This document shows positions 27,189 through 35,790 of a stretch of 64,000 nucleotides of DNA, one piece after another. Within the stretch, counting starts at the first letter, position 1, and each line of letters opens with the position of its first letter. The DNA is taken from assembly GCF_001426545.1 (NCBI RefSeq), contig NZ_LMEZ01000004.1:653414-717413 (forward strand), read 5' to 3'. The notes below the pieces were generated by a model. The model was not told where the DNA came from. It ran no database searches and saw only the letters and a program-made list of their open reading frames with translations. Both the position numbers and the translations under genes were made by a program. This DNA is from Mycobacterium sp. Root135 (GTDB lineage Bacteria > Actinomycetota > Actinomycetes > Mycobacteriales > Mycobacteriaceae).

Positions 27189-28097
27189 GTGCGATTCTCC
27201 GTGTGGCCATCGACGACGCAACCGTGGAACGACGTGCTCGAACTGGCGCAGTTCGCCGACGACGGGTTCTGGCATTCGGTCTACGTTGCGGATCACTTCA
27301 TGTCCCCCGGCGACAAACCGGGCCAGACGAGCGATTGGCTGGAGGCCACCGCCGTGATGGCCGCGCTGGCCACCGTCACGTCGCAGGTCCGGTTGGCCAA
27401 CCTGGTGTTGTCGATGACGTTCCGGCACCCGGCCGTGCTGGCGAACCTCGCGGTGACGATCGATCGAATCAGCAACGGCCGCTTCACCCTTGGGCTCGGC
27501 GCGGGCTGGCAGGAGACCGAGCACGAGCAGTACGGCCTGGAGTTGGGCGAACCCAAGGAGCGGGTCGACCGCTTCGCCGAGGGGCTCACCGTCATTTCGG
27601 GGCTGCTGACCGACGAGACGACGACGTTCGACGGGCAGTACTACAAGCTGACCGACGCGCTGTGCGAGCCGAAGCCCGTGCAGTCGCCGTTGCCGCTGCT
27701 GGTCGGCGGGACCGGCCCGCGGATGCTGCGACTGATCGCGCGGCACGCCCAGGAGTGGAACCAGTGGTCCGCGCCGGGCGAGTTCGGCGAGCGCTCGTCG
27801 GCGCTGGACGCGGCGTGCGAGAAGGAGGGCCGCGACCCGGCCACCGTGTGGCGCTCCACGCAGGCGGTGGTGATGGTCACCGATTCGGCGGAGTCCGAAG
27901 CCAAGGCGAAGTCGGCCGCCGAGTCGATGCCGCAGCCGGTGGTCTACGGACCGGCCGAGCGGATCGCCGAGGCGGCCGCGACGTGGCGCGACGAGGGCGT
28001 CGACGAGGTGATCGTCCCCGACTTCGGGATGCCCCGTGGTCCGGCGCGCCTGGACGCGTACCGGGCGCTGGCCGAGGCGTTCAAGCCCCTGGCCTGA
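27189..28097 (+). CDS. LLM-class F420-dependent oxidoreductase (TIGR03560-like), second copy
   Basis: A 302-residue TIM-barrel oxidoreductase starting with GTG (VRFSVWPSTTQPWNDVLELAQ). Diagnostic segments are VYVADHFMSPGD near residue 36, MTFRHPAVLANL near 77 and NGRFTLGLGAGWQETEHEQYG near 97-117. F420 use is inferred from the actinobacterial subfamily; the substrate is unknown. It is a paralogue of the gene at 2428-3360 and is divergent from dcd over 64 bases. Confidence 0.88.
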   Translation: MRFSVWPSTTQPWNDVLELAQFADDGFWHSVYVADHFMSPGDKPGQTSDWLEATAVMAALATVTSQVRLANLVLSMTFRHPAVLANLAVTIDRISNGRFTLGLGAGWQETEHEQYGLELGEPKERVDRFAEGLTVISGLLTDETTTFDGQYYKLTDALCEPKPVQSPLPLLVGGTGPRMLRLIARHAQEWNQWSAPGEFGERSSALDAACEKEGRDPATVWRSTQAVVMVTDSAESEAKAKSAAESMPQPVVYGPAERIAEAAATWRDEGVDEVIVPDFGMPRGPARLDAYRALAEAFKPLA

Positions 28098-28256
28098 CGG
28101 CGGGGCCGCCGAATGTGCACTTGTTCATCACATTCCGCAATCATCCGTCACACAACTTCACACTCGGCATGCAGCCGCCTGGGCTGCTGCCGCTACTCCG
28201 ATCAGGCCCGGCGACGCGGGGTGCTAACCTTCGTGATCACCAGCCCGGCTGGTCAG

Positions 28257-28330
28257 GCCGATGTAGTTCAATGGCAGAACATCAGCTTCCCAAGCTGAAT
28301 ACGCGGGTTCGATTCCCGTCATCGGCTCCA
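28257..28330 (+). tRNA. tRNA-Gly (anticodon CCC)
   Basis: A complete cloverleaf: acceptor GCCGATG/CATCGGC, D-arm GTTC/GAAC, anticodon stem TCAGC/GCTGA around the loop TTCCCAA, T-arm GCGGG-TTCGATT-CCCGT. CCA is encoded in the DNA (28328-28330). Anticodon CCC reads GGG. Confidence 0.95.
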
Positions 28331-28531
28331 CGAAACTCTCGCGTGTTGTGCCGTGGGTCGTGACACCGAGGCTGCCGGGCAAGACGCTGGTCGCGTACAC
28401 ATGACCTCGCCCGTGTGGCGCCTCGAGCGGAAGCCCCAGGACGGTTACAAACCATCTGCCGACACGCCATGGTCGGCGTGGCCTCATTAGGTCGCCGACC
28501 GTGCAGTTGCTGGCCGTTCTTCCTTCCAACC

Positions 28532-28600
28532 CGGACTAGGTGCACACGCTAGTCCGATTTACACACTTAACTCGGACTAGCGCTACAGTTAGTCCGAGTT
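28532..28600. promoter_or_regulatory. Two palindromic operators before the Fic gene
   Basis: CGGACTAG/CTAGTCCG (28532-28539 and 28549-28556) and AACTCGGACTA/TAGTCCGAGTT (28569-28579 and 28590-28600) share the CGGACTA...TAGTCCG core, with centres about 40 bp apart. The second ends directly before the AGGAGG ribosome-binding site (28601-28606). The arrangement suggests repression, possibly by the winged-helix C-terminus of the Fic protein itself. Confidence 0.65.
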
Positions 28601-28611
28601 AGGAGGCGCTG

Positions 28612-29811
28612 ATGCAACCCAGCGACGCGTGGCCCAGCCACCGCGCAGAGCAACGCCCGTGGGCGCAGACCCAGCGGGGTGGCACCCGCGAGGACAGGAC
28701 ACTTCGGTCGATCACGGTGTCGCTCCCGCCCTTCATCGCCAAACTCAACGCCAGCATCGATGCGGATATCGCGGTCGAACTAGAAGCCGCCATGGGCGAA
28801 GTTTCGCGACTCGACAGCACGCACGAAACCCATCTTGAAGCGCTCAGCACTCTCCTACTTCGCACGGAAGCGGTGGCGTCGTCGAAGATCGAGCACGTTG
28901 AAGCCAGCGTGGACGACTACGCCCGCGCACTGCACGGCGGACGAGGCAATTCGAGCGCAATCTCAATGGTGGCGGCAACCACCGCCCTGAACGACATGAT
29001 CGCCACCGTCGACCGAGATGCGCCCATCCAGATGTCCGCGATCCTCCGCGCACACGAAGCGCTCATGCGAGAAGACCCGACCGAGAGGCAGCATGCCGGT
29101 CAACTGAGAACCGTCCAAAACTGGATCGGCGGAAGCGACTACTCACCGCGAGACGCGTTGTACGTTCCGCCACCGCCGGACACGGTGCCCGCGTACATGG
29201 ACGACATGATTGAGTTCGCGAACCGAACCGACATTCCCGTCCTGATACAGGCCGCCGTCGCGCACGCACAGTTCGAATCGATCCATCCCGTCACCGACGG
29301 CAACGGCCGAATCGGCCGGGCGCTCATCAACGCCATCTTCAGGCGGAGGGGAGCGACGACGCGCCTCGTCATCCCCTTGGCTTCGGCGCTCGTTGCTCAC
29401 CGCGAGCGCTACTTCGGCGCACTCAACACCTACCGCACTGGCGACCTACGCCCACTGATCGTCACGTTCGCGAATTCATCGAAGACTGCTGCCGCCGAAT
29501 CACGCACTACTGCAGAGCGTCTGGCGGAGATACCCGTTGAGTGGCGAAACATGGTCGGACCGATTAGGCGTCACAGCGCGACCGAGAAACTCCTGCTGTT
29601 GTTGCCATCGACGCCCATCGTGTCGTCCGACGACGCCGTATCACTCGTCGACGCACCTCGAAGCAGCGTGTTCGCGGCAATAAATCGACTGCACGAGACC
29701 GGCGTACTACGACCACTGACCGACCGCAAACGAGACCAGGTATGGGGAGCAAGCCTCGTACTCGACGAGCTAGACGACTTGGGGCGAAGGATTGAGCGAG
29801 CGAGCACTTGA
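28612..29811 (+). CDS. Fic-family protein with C-terminal winged-helix domain
   Basis: A 399-residue protein. The active-site motif HPVTDGNGRIGR (about residues 223-234) has the catalytic His and the nucleotide-binding loop of Fic AMP/phospho-transferases. An N-terminal stretch SSKIEH near residue 89 sits where class II Fic proteins carry the inhibitory (S/T)xxxE(G/N) helix; here the last residue is His. A DNA-binding-like winged helix follows (about 320-385). Such Fic-wHTH proteins are often stand-alone regulators or toxin-like enzymes; the target is unknown. AGGAGG lies 5 bases before the ATG. The gene lies between a tRNA-Gly and an AraC gene. Confidence 0.88.
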   Translation: MQPSDAWPSHRAEQRPWAQTQRGGTREDRTLRSITVSLPPFIAKLNASIDADIAVELEAAMGEVSRLDSTHETHLEALSTLLLRTEAVASSKIEHVEASVDDYARALHGGRGNSSAISMVAATTALNDMIATVDRDAPIQMSAILRAHEALMREDPTERQHAGQLRTVQNWIGGSDYSPRDALYVPPPPDTVPAYMDDMIEFANRTDIPVLIQAAVAHAQFESIHPVTDGNGRIGRALINAIFRRRGATTRLVIPLASALVAHRERYFGALNTYRTGDLRPLIVTFANSSKTAAAESRTTAERLAEIPVEWRNMVGPIRRHSATEKLLLLLPSTPIVSSDDAVSLVDAPRSSVFAAINRLHETGVLRPLTDRKRDQVWGASLVLDELDDLGRRIERAST

Positions 29812-29843
29812 CTCGGTCCCGGCTCGCAATAGGGTCCACCGTG

Positions 29844-30599
29844 ATGGCCGTCGACGATCGACCTCCGATGGAGACACTCCAGGGTGGCGCCTGGCTGGAC
29901 CACGGCTTTCACATGGACGCCCACACCCACGTGCACGGCCAGCTGGTGTACGCCGCATCGGGACTCGTGGCCACCACCACCGAGCGCGGGACGTGGGTGG
30001 CCCCGGCCAACCGGGTCACGTGGACCCCGCCGCGGTTCGAACACTCCCACCACTTCTACGGCTCCACCGACGTGCGCGTCGTCAAGATCCCGGCGGACCT
30101 GTGTGCGGCCCTGGTCACCCACCCCGGCGTCTTCGCGGTCAGTCCCCTACTGCGAGAAGCGCTTCTGACGCTGACGGACCGCACGGACCGCCGCCCCGAG
30201 AGGAACGACCGGCTGCGCGCGGTCGCCATCGACGAGCTCGTCGAAGCCCCTGACCGGTCGCTGCACCTGCCCGAGCCCCGCGACGACCGGCTGCGCGCCG
30301 TCACCGATCTGCTTCGCGCCGATCCCGGGCAGTCGACGACCCTGACCGATTTGGGCCGAAGCGCCGGAGCCAGTGCCCGCACGCTGAGTCGCCTCTTTCG
30401 CGAGGAGCTCGGGATGAGCTTCCAACGCTGGCGGACCCTCCTGCGCGTCCACCACGCGCTGATCCACCTCACCACCGGCCGGTCGGTGACCGACACCGCG
30501 ATCGAGTGCGGCTGGTGCAACCCGACGAGTTTCATCGACGCCTTCAACGGGGTGGTGGGACAGACACCAGGGCGTTACCAGGCAGCACTGGACGCATGA
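29844..30599 (+). CDS. AraC-family transcriptional regulator with N-terminal cupin
   Basis: A 251-residue regulator. A His-rich cupin-like N-terminus (HTHVHGQLVYAASG) senses an unknown ligand, and the C-terminal ~100 residues contain two helix-turn-helix units (LTDLGRSAGASARTLSRLFREELG and VTDTAIECGWCNPTSFIDAF). The ATG at 29844 is used; a GTG at 29841 is immediately adjacent. It follows the Fic gene by 32 bases and precedes the PobA-like hydroxylase, which it may control in the manner of aromatic-pathway AraC regulators. Confidence 0.85.
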   Translation: MAVDDRPPMETLQGGAWLDHGFHMDAHTHVHGQLVYAASGLVATTTERGTWVAPANRVTWTPPRFEHSHHFYGSTDVRVVKIPADLCAALVTHPGVFAVSPLLREALLTLTDRTDRRPERNDRLRAVAIDELVEAPDRSLHLPEPRDDRLRAVTDLLRADPGQSTTLTDLGRSAGASARTLSRLFREELGMSFQRWRTLLRVHHALIHLTTGRSVTDTAIECGWCNPTSFIDAFNGVVGQTPGRYQAALDA

Positions 30600-30720
30600 C
30601 TGGCGACTTTTCGGCATCGGTTGGCCAGCTGTCGGTGGTCGGCGACGACCCATGCGGCCAAGGTGGTCTGTAGCGCGTTGCCCGCCTCGGACAACGGCTC
30701 GTACACCTGGAGTGACACAC

Positions 30721-31869
30721 GTGAGCAACTCGGATCAGAACCCCGTCGTGGTCGTCATCGGCGCCGGAGTTGCCGGCCTGGCCGTCGGTAACTTCCTGCT
30801 ACGCAACGGCATTGAATGCGTCGTACTGGAGAAGCGCAGCCGCGACCACGTCGAACGGCGGCAGCGGGCCGGCTCGCTCGACGGCCGTTCGGTCCGCACG
30901 TTCCTCGACTGGGGTCTGGGCGAGGTCGTCAACGGTCACGTCTCCCACGCCGAGTTCGACTCCGACGGCATGCCGCTGCACATCGACGGCGAGACGCGGA
31001 TGTGGAAGCCGATGGACGACGGCGACGACGATCCCGGCGTCTTTTGTCCGCAACAAGTGTTGGTGCGCAACCTCATCGAGGTGTTCCTGCGCGACGGAGG
31101 CGACCTGCGGTTCGACGCAGACGTCACCCTCGACGACCTCGACTCGTCGCAGCCGAGGGTCCGCTATCGTGACGCATCCGGTGTGACGACCGAACTCAGC
31201 TGCGACTTCGTGGCGGGCTGCGACGGTTATCGCGGCATCAGCCGGGCGTCCATTCCCGACGGGGTGCTGACCTGCCATTCCCAGGAGCACGGATACGCCT
31301 GGCTCGCCCTGCTGGCCGCGGTCCCGGCCGATCCTCCGGCGGTGATGGCCGTGCACTCGCGCGGCTTCGCCGCACAGATCACCCGAGGGCCGACGACGAG
31401 CCGCTTCTACCTGCAATGCCCGGTATCCGACACCCTCGACCAGTGGCCGGACGAGCGCATCTGGGAGGAGCTCGCCGCCCGCCTAGGCGAGCCCGTCACG
31501 GTGACCGGTCCCATCACCGACAAGCAACTCGTGCCGCTCCGCAGCGTGGTCTACAGCCCGATGCGATTCGGCCGGCTCTACCTCGTCGGAGATGCGGCCC
31601 ACCTGGTGTCGCCCATGAGCGCGAAGGGGATGAGCCTGGCGCTCCACGACGCCGAAGCCTTCGCTCGCGCCGTCACACATCATGTCCGCCAAAGTGATTC
31701 GAGTCAGCTCGACGGCTACTCCGACGCGTGCCTGCGCCACACGTGGGACGAACAGATCCACGCGGTCTGGATCACGAACGTCATGCACGACGCCGGCGAT
31801 TCGCGCCACGCAGGAGAATTTCGCAAACAGCTAGCACGCGCAGAACTGGAACGGATGATCGCCAGCTGA
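30721..31869 (+). CDS. FAD-dependent aromatic hydroxylase, 4-hydroxybenzoate 3-monooxygenase-like
   Basis: A 382-residue group A flavoprotein. FAD motif GAGVAGLAVG is near residue 15, the DG motif AGCDGYRGISR near 163 and the GD motif YLVGDAAHLVSPMSAKG near 290. Overall resemblance to PobA is strong (TSRFYLQCPVSDTLDQWPDE, PLRSVVYSPMRFGRLYLVGD). Compared with the P. fluorescens enzyme from memory, the Tyr201 and Ser212 positions are His and Ile, while Arg214 and Tyr222 equivalents remain. The C-terminus ends about where the Tyr385 segment would begin. A related but different phenolic substrate is therefore likely. The GTG start at 30721 follows a 121-base gap after the AraC gene. Confidence 0.8.
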   Translation: MSNSDQNPVVVVIGAGVAGLAVGNFLLRNGIECVVLEKRSRDHVERRQRAGSLDGRSVRTFLDWGLGEVVNGHVSHAEFDSDGMPLHIDGETRMWKPMDDGDDDPGVFCPQQVLVRNLIEVFLRDGGDLRFDADVTLDDLDSSQPRVRYRDASGVTTELSCDFVAGCDGYRGISRASIPDGVLTCHSQEHGYAWLALLAAVPADPPAVMAVHSRGFAAQITRGPTTSRFYLQCPVSDTLDQWPDERIWEELAARLGEPVTVTGPITDKQLVPLRSVVYSPMRFGRLYLVGDAAHLVSPMSAKGMSLALHDAEAFARAVTHHVRQSDSSQLDGYSDACLRHTWDEQIHAVWITNVMHDAGDSRHAGEFRKQLARAELERMIAS

Positions 31870-31878
31870 ACAACGCCC

Positions 31879-31899
31879 AGCCGACTTACTCAGTCGGCT
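31879..31899. terminator. Bidirectional hairpin between convergent genes
   Basis: AGCCGACT (31879-31886) pairs with AGTCGGCT (31892-31899) around a 5-base loop. It sits between the PobA-like gene and the convergent GAF gene, whose stop codon it overlaps. Confidence 0.55.
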
Positions 31900-32380
31900 A
31901 TCCGAAGATCTTGGCCGCCGCGACATCAGCCATGTCTTGCAACACCATGATTTGACCGCGTGTCCACAGCCGGGGGCGCTGTTCGAACGTGCACAAGGTG
32001 CCTATCGCCTGATCGTCGGCATTGAACAGCGGGATGCCGGCGTAGGCACCGATCTCACCACTGAGGACGACGGGGTGGTCACAGAGCAGCGGGTGCGTGG
32101 TCGCGTTGTCGACGATGAACGGAATGCCACTTACCACCGTGTACTTGCAAATGGACATCGACAAGGGCCGCCACCGCTCTGGGGCGTCCGGTGCGGCCGT
32201 ATATCCCGCCAGGAACTGTTCATCGCCGCCCAGCAAGGACACCGCAGCGGACGGTACGGCGAGTGCCTCCGCAGTCATCGTTGCGATGGCATCGAGCGCC
32301 GGCTGAGGACCGCCGTCCATGAGACCTGTGCTCTTCAGCGCGTCGAGCCGCGCTGATCCGTTCAAGGTCATCCGAATCAC
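31898..32380 (-). CDS. GAF-domain protein
   Basis: A 160-residue protein made almost entirely of one GAF domain (LDAIATMTAEALAVPSAAVSLL ... FLAGYTAAPD ... SICKYTVVSGIPFIVDNATTH ... AYAGIPLFNADDQAIGTLCTF). Such stand-alone GAF proteins can bind small molecules or act as redox or light sensors; no ligand can be assigned. The GTG at 32380 is the first conventional start, but the same frame stays open without a start codon up to a stop at 32525-32527, so the N-terminus is uncertain. It converges with the PobA-like gene. Confidence 0.8.
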   Translation of the reverse strand: MIRMTLNGSARLDALKSTGLMDGGPQPALDAIATMTAEALAVPSAAVSLLGGDEQFLAGYTAAPDAPERWRPLSMSICKYTVVSGIPFIVDNATTHPLLCDHPVVLSGEIGAYAGIPLFNADDQAIGTLCTFEQRPRLWTRGQIMVLQDMADVAAAKIFG

Positions 32381-32928
32381 GGACTCGAGAGCATCCGGGT
32401 CCGCCGAAATTCGTTTGAGTAACCAGTTCGTTGCAAATTCGTCGACGCCGGCTCCGACAACCGTCGCGACGAGCCCTTCCCTGAGTTCACGGAGCTCGAT
32501 TCCAGAAATGCCGCCACCCCCGCACTAGTGATAGCTCTCGCGCCCCTCGCCTGGGCAGATTAGCCCCATTGGACGCGAAACAACGACCGAAACAGCATTT
32601 TGCTGGCACGACGTCTCCGAATGCCATGCCAACGACCTTGAGGTATCTTCCCATAGCGGCCGACAGTGCTGGGCCCAGAGCCACCGACCAGTAGGAAGAC
32701 GGGTCATCCGAACAGCGTGGAACCGCGGGCCGTAATTGTTCGGCACGCCTTTCGCCACGCAGCCCTGCAACATCGCGTCGCCGTTTTCGGTACCGACGAA
32801 ATCACGATTGAAGCACTTAGCTGGATTGCACTGCTCAGCGTCGCGGCAGTTCTATTGTTACGTGAGTCGTTGACGTGTCTGTTGCCTATTTCGGCGGCGC
32901 GGAACCTCGCCGAACAAAAAGGAGCGTG
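32381..32928. other. Intergenic region between the GAF and STAS genes, no confident gene
   Basis: About 550 bases. The GAF frame remains open from 32524 to 32381 (48 codons such as ELREGLVATVVGAGVDEF, WLLKRISADPDALESV) but has no ATG, GTG or TTG. An 87-codon plus-strand frame ending at 32929 has no supporting features. The STAS gene promoter should lie here; AAAGGAG precedes its ATG. Confidence 0.5.
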
Positions 32929-33264
32929 ATGGTCGACTTCACCACCCGCACGATCGGAACGAATGTCACCGTGATCCAGCCGACGGGCCGGCTGAACATG
33001 GCGGCCGCGTCGACCCTTCGAAAGCAGTTGCAGGACATCGTCGAAGGCGGCAGTAGCCGCATCGTGGTCGACCTCAGCACGACCGATTTCATCGATTCGT
33101 CTGGATTGGGCGCGCTGATCTCCGGACTGAAGATAGCCCGTCAGGAAGGCGGCGACCTGCGCATCGCCGCAACCCCCAAACAGGTCGGCACGGTGTTGGA
33201 GTTGACCAACCTCAACCGCGTGCTGCCCACCTATGAATCTGTCGACACAGCTTTTGACGATTGA
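32929..33264 (+). CDS. STAS-domain anti-anti-sigma factor
   Basis: A 111-residue SpoIIAA/RsbV-like protein starting MVDFTTRTIGTNV. The phosphorylatable serine is in FIDSSGLGAL, probably Ser58, the same number as in SpoIIAA. When dephosphorylated, such proteins bind the partner kinase and free a sigma factor. GGAG lies 5-8 bases upstream of the ATG. It overlaps the anti-sigma gene by 32 bases and is followed by a PP2C phosphatase, giving a complete partner-switching module. No sigma-factor gene is in the window, so the target is unknown. Confidence 0.9.
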   Translation: MVDFTTRTIGTNVTVIQPTGRLNMAAASTLRKQLQDIVEGGSSRIVVDLSTTDFIDSSGLGALISGLKIARQEGGDLRIAATPKQVGTVLELTNLNRVLPTYESVDTAFDD

Positions 33265-33658
33265 GCGAACGCTCGACACGGTGACTGGTCCCGACACCCT
33301 GGCGAAGCTGCAGCACACGCTCGACGCGGCGTGGGCCGCCGAAGAAGTGCCGGAATACACCCGGATGTGCATGGACCTGGCGGTGAGTGAGATCGGGACC
33401 AACATCATCGAGCACTCAGGCAACGGGCAGTCGGTGAGGCTTCGGATGATGGTGACCGTTGGGCCGAAGACGATCTCGGTGGTTCTCAACGACGACGGCC
33501 GGCCCGTGGCCGTCGACCTCACCTCGGCCGCGATGCCCGAGGAGCTGTCGGAGCGGGGCCGCGGCCTGGCCATCGTCCACCGTGTCGTGGACAGGGTCTG
33601 CTACTCCCGTGATCGCGACGGCAATTGCTGGACACTGATGCGGCGACGGGCTGAATGA
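33233..33658 (+). CDS. Anti-sigma-factor-like serine kinase (RsbW/SpoIIAB type, HATPase)
   Basis: A 141-residue GHKL-type ATPase with N-box EIGTNIIEHSG near residue 53, G1-like box NDDGRP near 86 and G2-like box ERGRGLAIVHRV near 106. RsbW-type proteins phosphorylate the STAS partner on Ser and otherwise hold a sigma factor. The start at 33233 lies inside the STAS gene (32-base overlap) with only a weak Shine-Dalgarno, so expression probably depends on translational coupling. The MASE1/PP2C gene starts 9 bases after the stop. Confidence 0.88.
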   Translation: MNLSTQLLTIERTLDTVTGPDTLAKLQHTLDAAWAAEEVPEYTRMCMDLAVSEIGTNIIEHSGNGQSVRLRMMVTVGPKTISVVLNDDGRPVAVDLTSAAMPEELSERGRGLAIVHRVVDRVCYSRDRDGNCWTLMRRRAE

Positions 33659-33667
33659 ACCCGATGG

Positions 33668-35737
33668 GTGGGTGCGATGGACACGGCTAGGGCGGCCACC
33701 GCCGCGCGGGATGGTGGTGCACCTCCCCGCATCGACGACCACCGCAGTCGCCCCTCGTCGCCAACCGGCTCTTGGCCATCGGCGGAACAGCCGACACGAT
33801 CCCAAAGTCAGGTCCCCGCGTGGGTCTTCATCGCGGGCATGCTGCTGGCCTTGGCCGCCGTAAGTTCGTTGTCGTTAGAGATGCAGCCAACGGCGTGGTC
33901 GACGGCGGCGTGGTGGCCTACCGCCGGCATCGCAATCGGCTTGGGAGTCCGATTTTCGCGTCGCCACACCTGGGTCTTGGCGGTGGCGGTGGGCGCCGTG
34001 ACCCTGCCGGTGCTGTTGTGGTCGGGTACGCCACCCGCACCGGCCGTCACGCTGACGGTCTTGGCGAGCGTCGAGATGTTGGTCGGCACCCTGCTGCTGC
34101 GCGGTCGCCAGGATCGTTGGCCGACGCTTTCGTCGTTACGCGACCTCGCCGGGTTCCTGCTGATCGCCGCTGCGGCATCGGTGCTCTACGGGGTGTCCGC
34201 CTGGGGTGCCTCCCTGCTGCTGGGATATCCCGAGGGCGCCTGGGACCGGCTGTTGACCTCGACACCCGGACAGGCCGCTGGGATTCTGCTCATCACCCCG
34301 TTGTTCATGGACCTCCCGCGCCGTCGTGAGCCCGCAACCCGTGCCGAGACCGCGGTACAACTGTTCGTGGCCCTGTCGGTTTCCATCGGGGTGTTCGTCG
34401 TCAATGATGGCCTCTCCCTTGGTTTTATCGCATTCCTGCCGCTGGCCTGGGCGGCCGTTCGGATGTCGACTCGGCTGTTGTCCCTCGAGACGCTGGCGAT
34501 CGCGATCGTGGCCTCCGTCGCCAGCTTCGAAGACACCGGCCCGTTCGGCTTCGACCGCTGGGGAATGACGGCGGCCAGCCTGACACTGCAGCTCTACAAC
34601 ATTTCGATGGTGGTGATCTTCCTGGTGGTATCCCTCGCGGTGGGAGCCGAACGGGACACGTCCTTGCGGCTCTCCGAGAGCGAGGACTTGTTCGTCAAGA
34701 GCTTCAACTCGTCGGTCGCCGGCAAGCTGATGGTGACGCGGGGGCCCGTCCATTGGACCGTGCAGCGCAGCAATCCGTCAGCCCGGGAGTTGCTCCCGTG
34801 GCTGACCGAAGGAGCCGAGTCGCTCGACGAAGTTCTAGGCCCCGAGGCCACCGCAATCCTCTCCGCCGCCGCGGATTCGCTCGTCGACGGGAACGCGCGT
34901 AGGACGTTGACACTGGCCGACGGGCGCAGCCTCAACGTGAGTGTCGCGGAAATCGGCGAGCGTACGAATGGCACCCTGTTGGTGCTGCACTTCCACGACA
35001 TCACCGAATCGCTACGGCTGCGCGAGCTCAAGCAGGACGAAATGAACCGGGCCGCCAACGTGCAGCGCGCTCTGCTGCCCGACGTCTTGCCGGACACTCC
35101 GGGCTGGACGTACGGAACCTCCACCACACCGGCAAGCCAGGTGGGCGGGGACTTCTACGACTTGCGGGTGCGCTCGCCCAAGATGGTGGTCAGTCTCGGC
35201 GACGTCATGGGCAAGGGCGTTGGCGCGGGCATGCTGGCAGCCGCGATCCGTGCCGTGCTGCGGTCCCATGATCCGACGGCGAGTCCTTCGCAGGTCGTCA
35301 CCGACACCGCCCGCATCCTCGAAGAGGACTTGCGCCGAATCAGCGGGTTCGTCACTCTCGCTTACGTACTCGTCGACATGGAGACCGGCGAGTTTCGATT
35401 CACCGACGCCGGCCACGGCTTGTACTTCGTCGCCCGGGGCGATTCGGGCGAGACCGAGCGGATCGCTTCCGACGACATGCCGGTCGGTTTGGGCGAGCAG
35501 TGGCGGGAGATCTCCGGCAGCCTCGCGCCCGGCGACACGATTCTGCTGGTCAGCGACGGCGTCTTGGATCTCTGGGGCGGATCCGTCGAAGAATTGCAGG
35601 CAGCGATCACCCGGTCTGCCAACCGTGAGGGGATCAGCCCACAAACGTTCGTGGACGAGCTGTGCGCGGCAGCAACGGGCGATCAACACGACGGTGACGA
35701 CGACGTCACCGCCGTCGCACTGCGGCGCGAGCGATGA
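33668..35737 (+). CDS. MASE1 sensor with C-terminal SpoIIE-type PP2C phosphatase
   Basis: A 689-residue protein. The N-terminal ~330 residues hold about eight membrane spans of the MASE1 sensory type (WWPTAGIAIGLGVRF). A PAS-like linker (about 340-450) is followed by a SpoIIE/RsbU phosphatase domain starting at AANVQRALLPDVLP. Predicted metal-binding acids are in VGGDFYDL near 493, SLGDVMGKGVGAG near 510 and DDVTAVAL near the end. It should dephosphorylate the STAS protein in response to an unknown membrane signal. GTG at 33668 is used; ATG at 33677 is an equally good start. It is the third gene of the partner-switching module. Confidence 0.88.
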   Translation: MGAMDTARAATAARDGGAPPRIDDHRSRPSSPTGSWPSAEQPTRSQSQVPAWVFIAGMLLALAAVSSLSLEMQPTAWSTAAWWPTAGIAIGLGVRFSRRHTWVLAVAVGAVTLPVLLWSGTPPAPAVTLTVLASVEMLVGTLLLRGRQDRWPTLSSLRDLAGFLLIAAAASVLYGVSAWGASLLLGYPEGAWDRLLTSTPGQAAGILLITPLFMDLPRRREPATRAETAVQLFVALSVSIGVFVVNDGLSLGFIAFLPLAWAAVRMSTRLLSLETLAIAIVASVASFEDTGPFGFDRWGMTAASLTLQLYNISMVVIFLVVSLAVGAERDTSLRLSESEDLFVKSFNSSVAGKLMVTRGPVHWTVQRSNPSARELLPWLTEGAESLDEVLGPEATAILSAAADSLVDGNARRTLTLADGRSLNVSVAEIGERTNGTLLVLHFHDITESLRLRELKQDEMNRAANVQRALLPDVLPDTPGWTYGTSTTPASQVGGDFYDLRVRSPKMVVSLGDVMGKGVGAGMLAAAIRAVLRSHDPTASPSQVVTDTARILEEDLRRISGFVTLAYVLVDMETGEFRFTDAGHGLYFVARGDSGETERIASDDMPVGLGEQWREISGSLAPGDTILLVSDGVLDLWGGSVEELQAAITRSANREGISPQTFVDELCAAATGDQHDGDDDVTAVALRRER

Positions 35738-35790
35738 GCCACACGGGCTGAACATCCGCCCAGGGCACGGACTGTGCTTGCATTCACGTC

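Noticed and set aside
28257..28330. tRNA-Gly as a phage or island attachment site for the Fic region
   Set aside because: I found no direct repeat of the tRNA 3' end downstream and no integrase gene in the window.
32666..32929. 87-codon plus-strand frame ending on the STAS start
   Set aside because: One weak hydrophobic stretch, no homology seen and no ribosome-binding site; the one-base overlap with the STAS start is probably chance.
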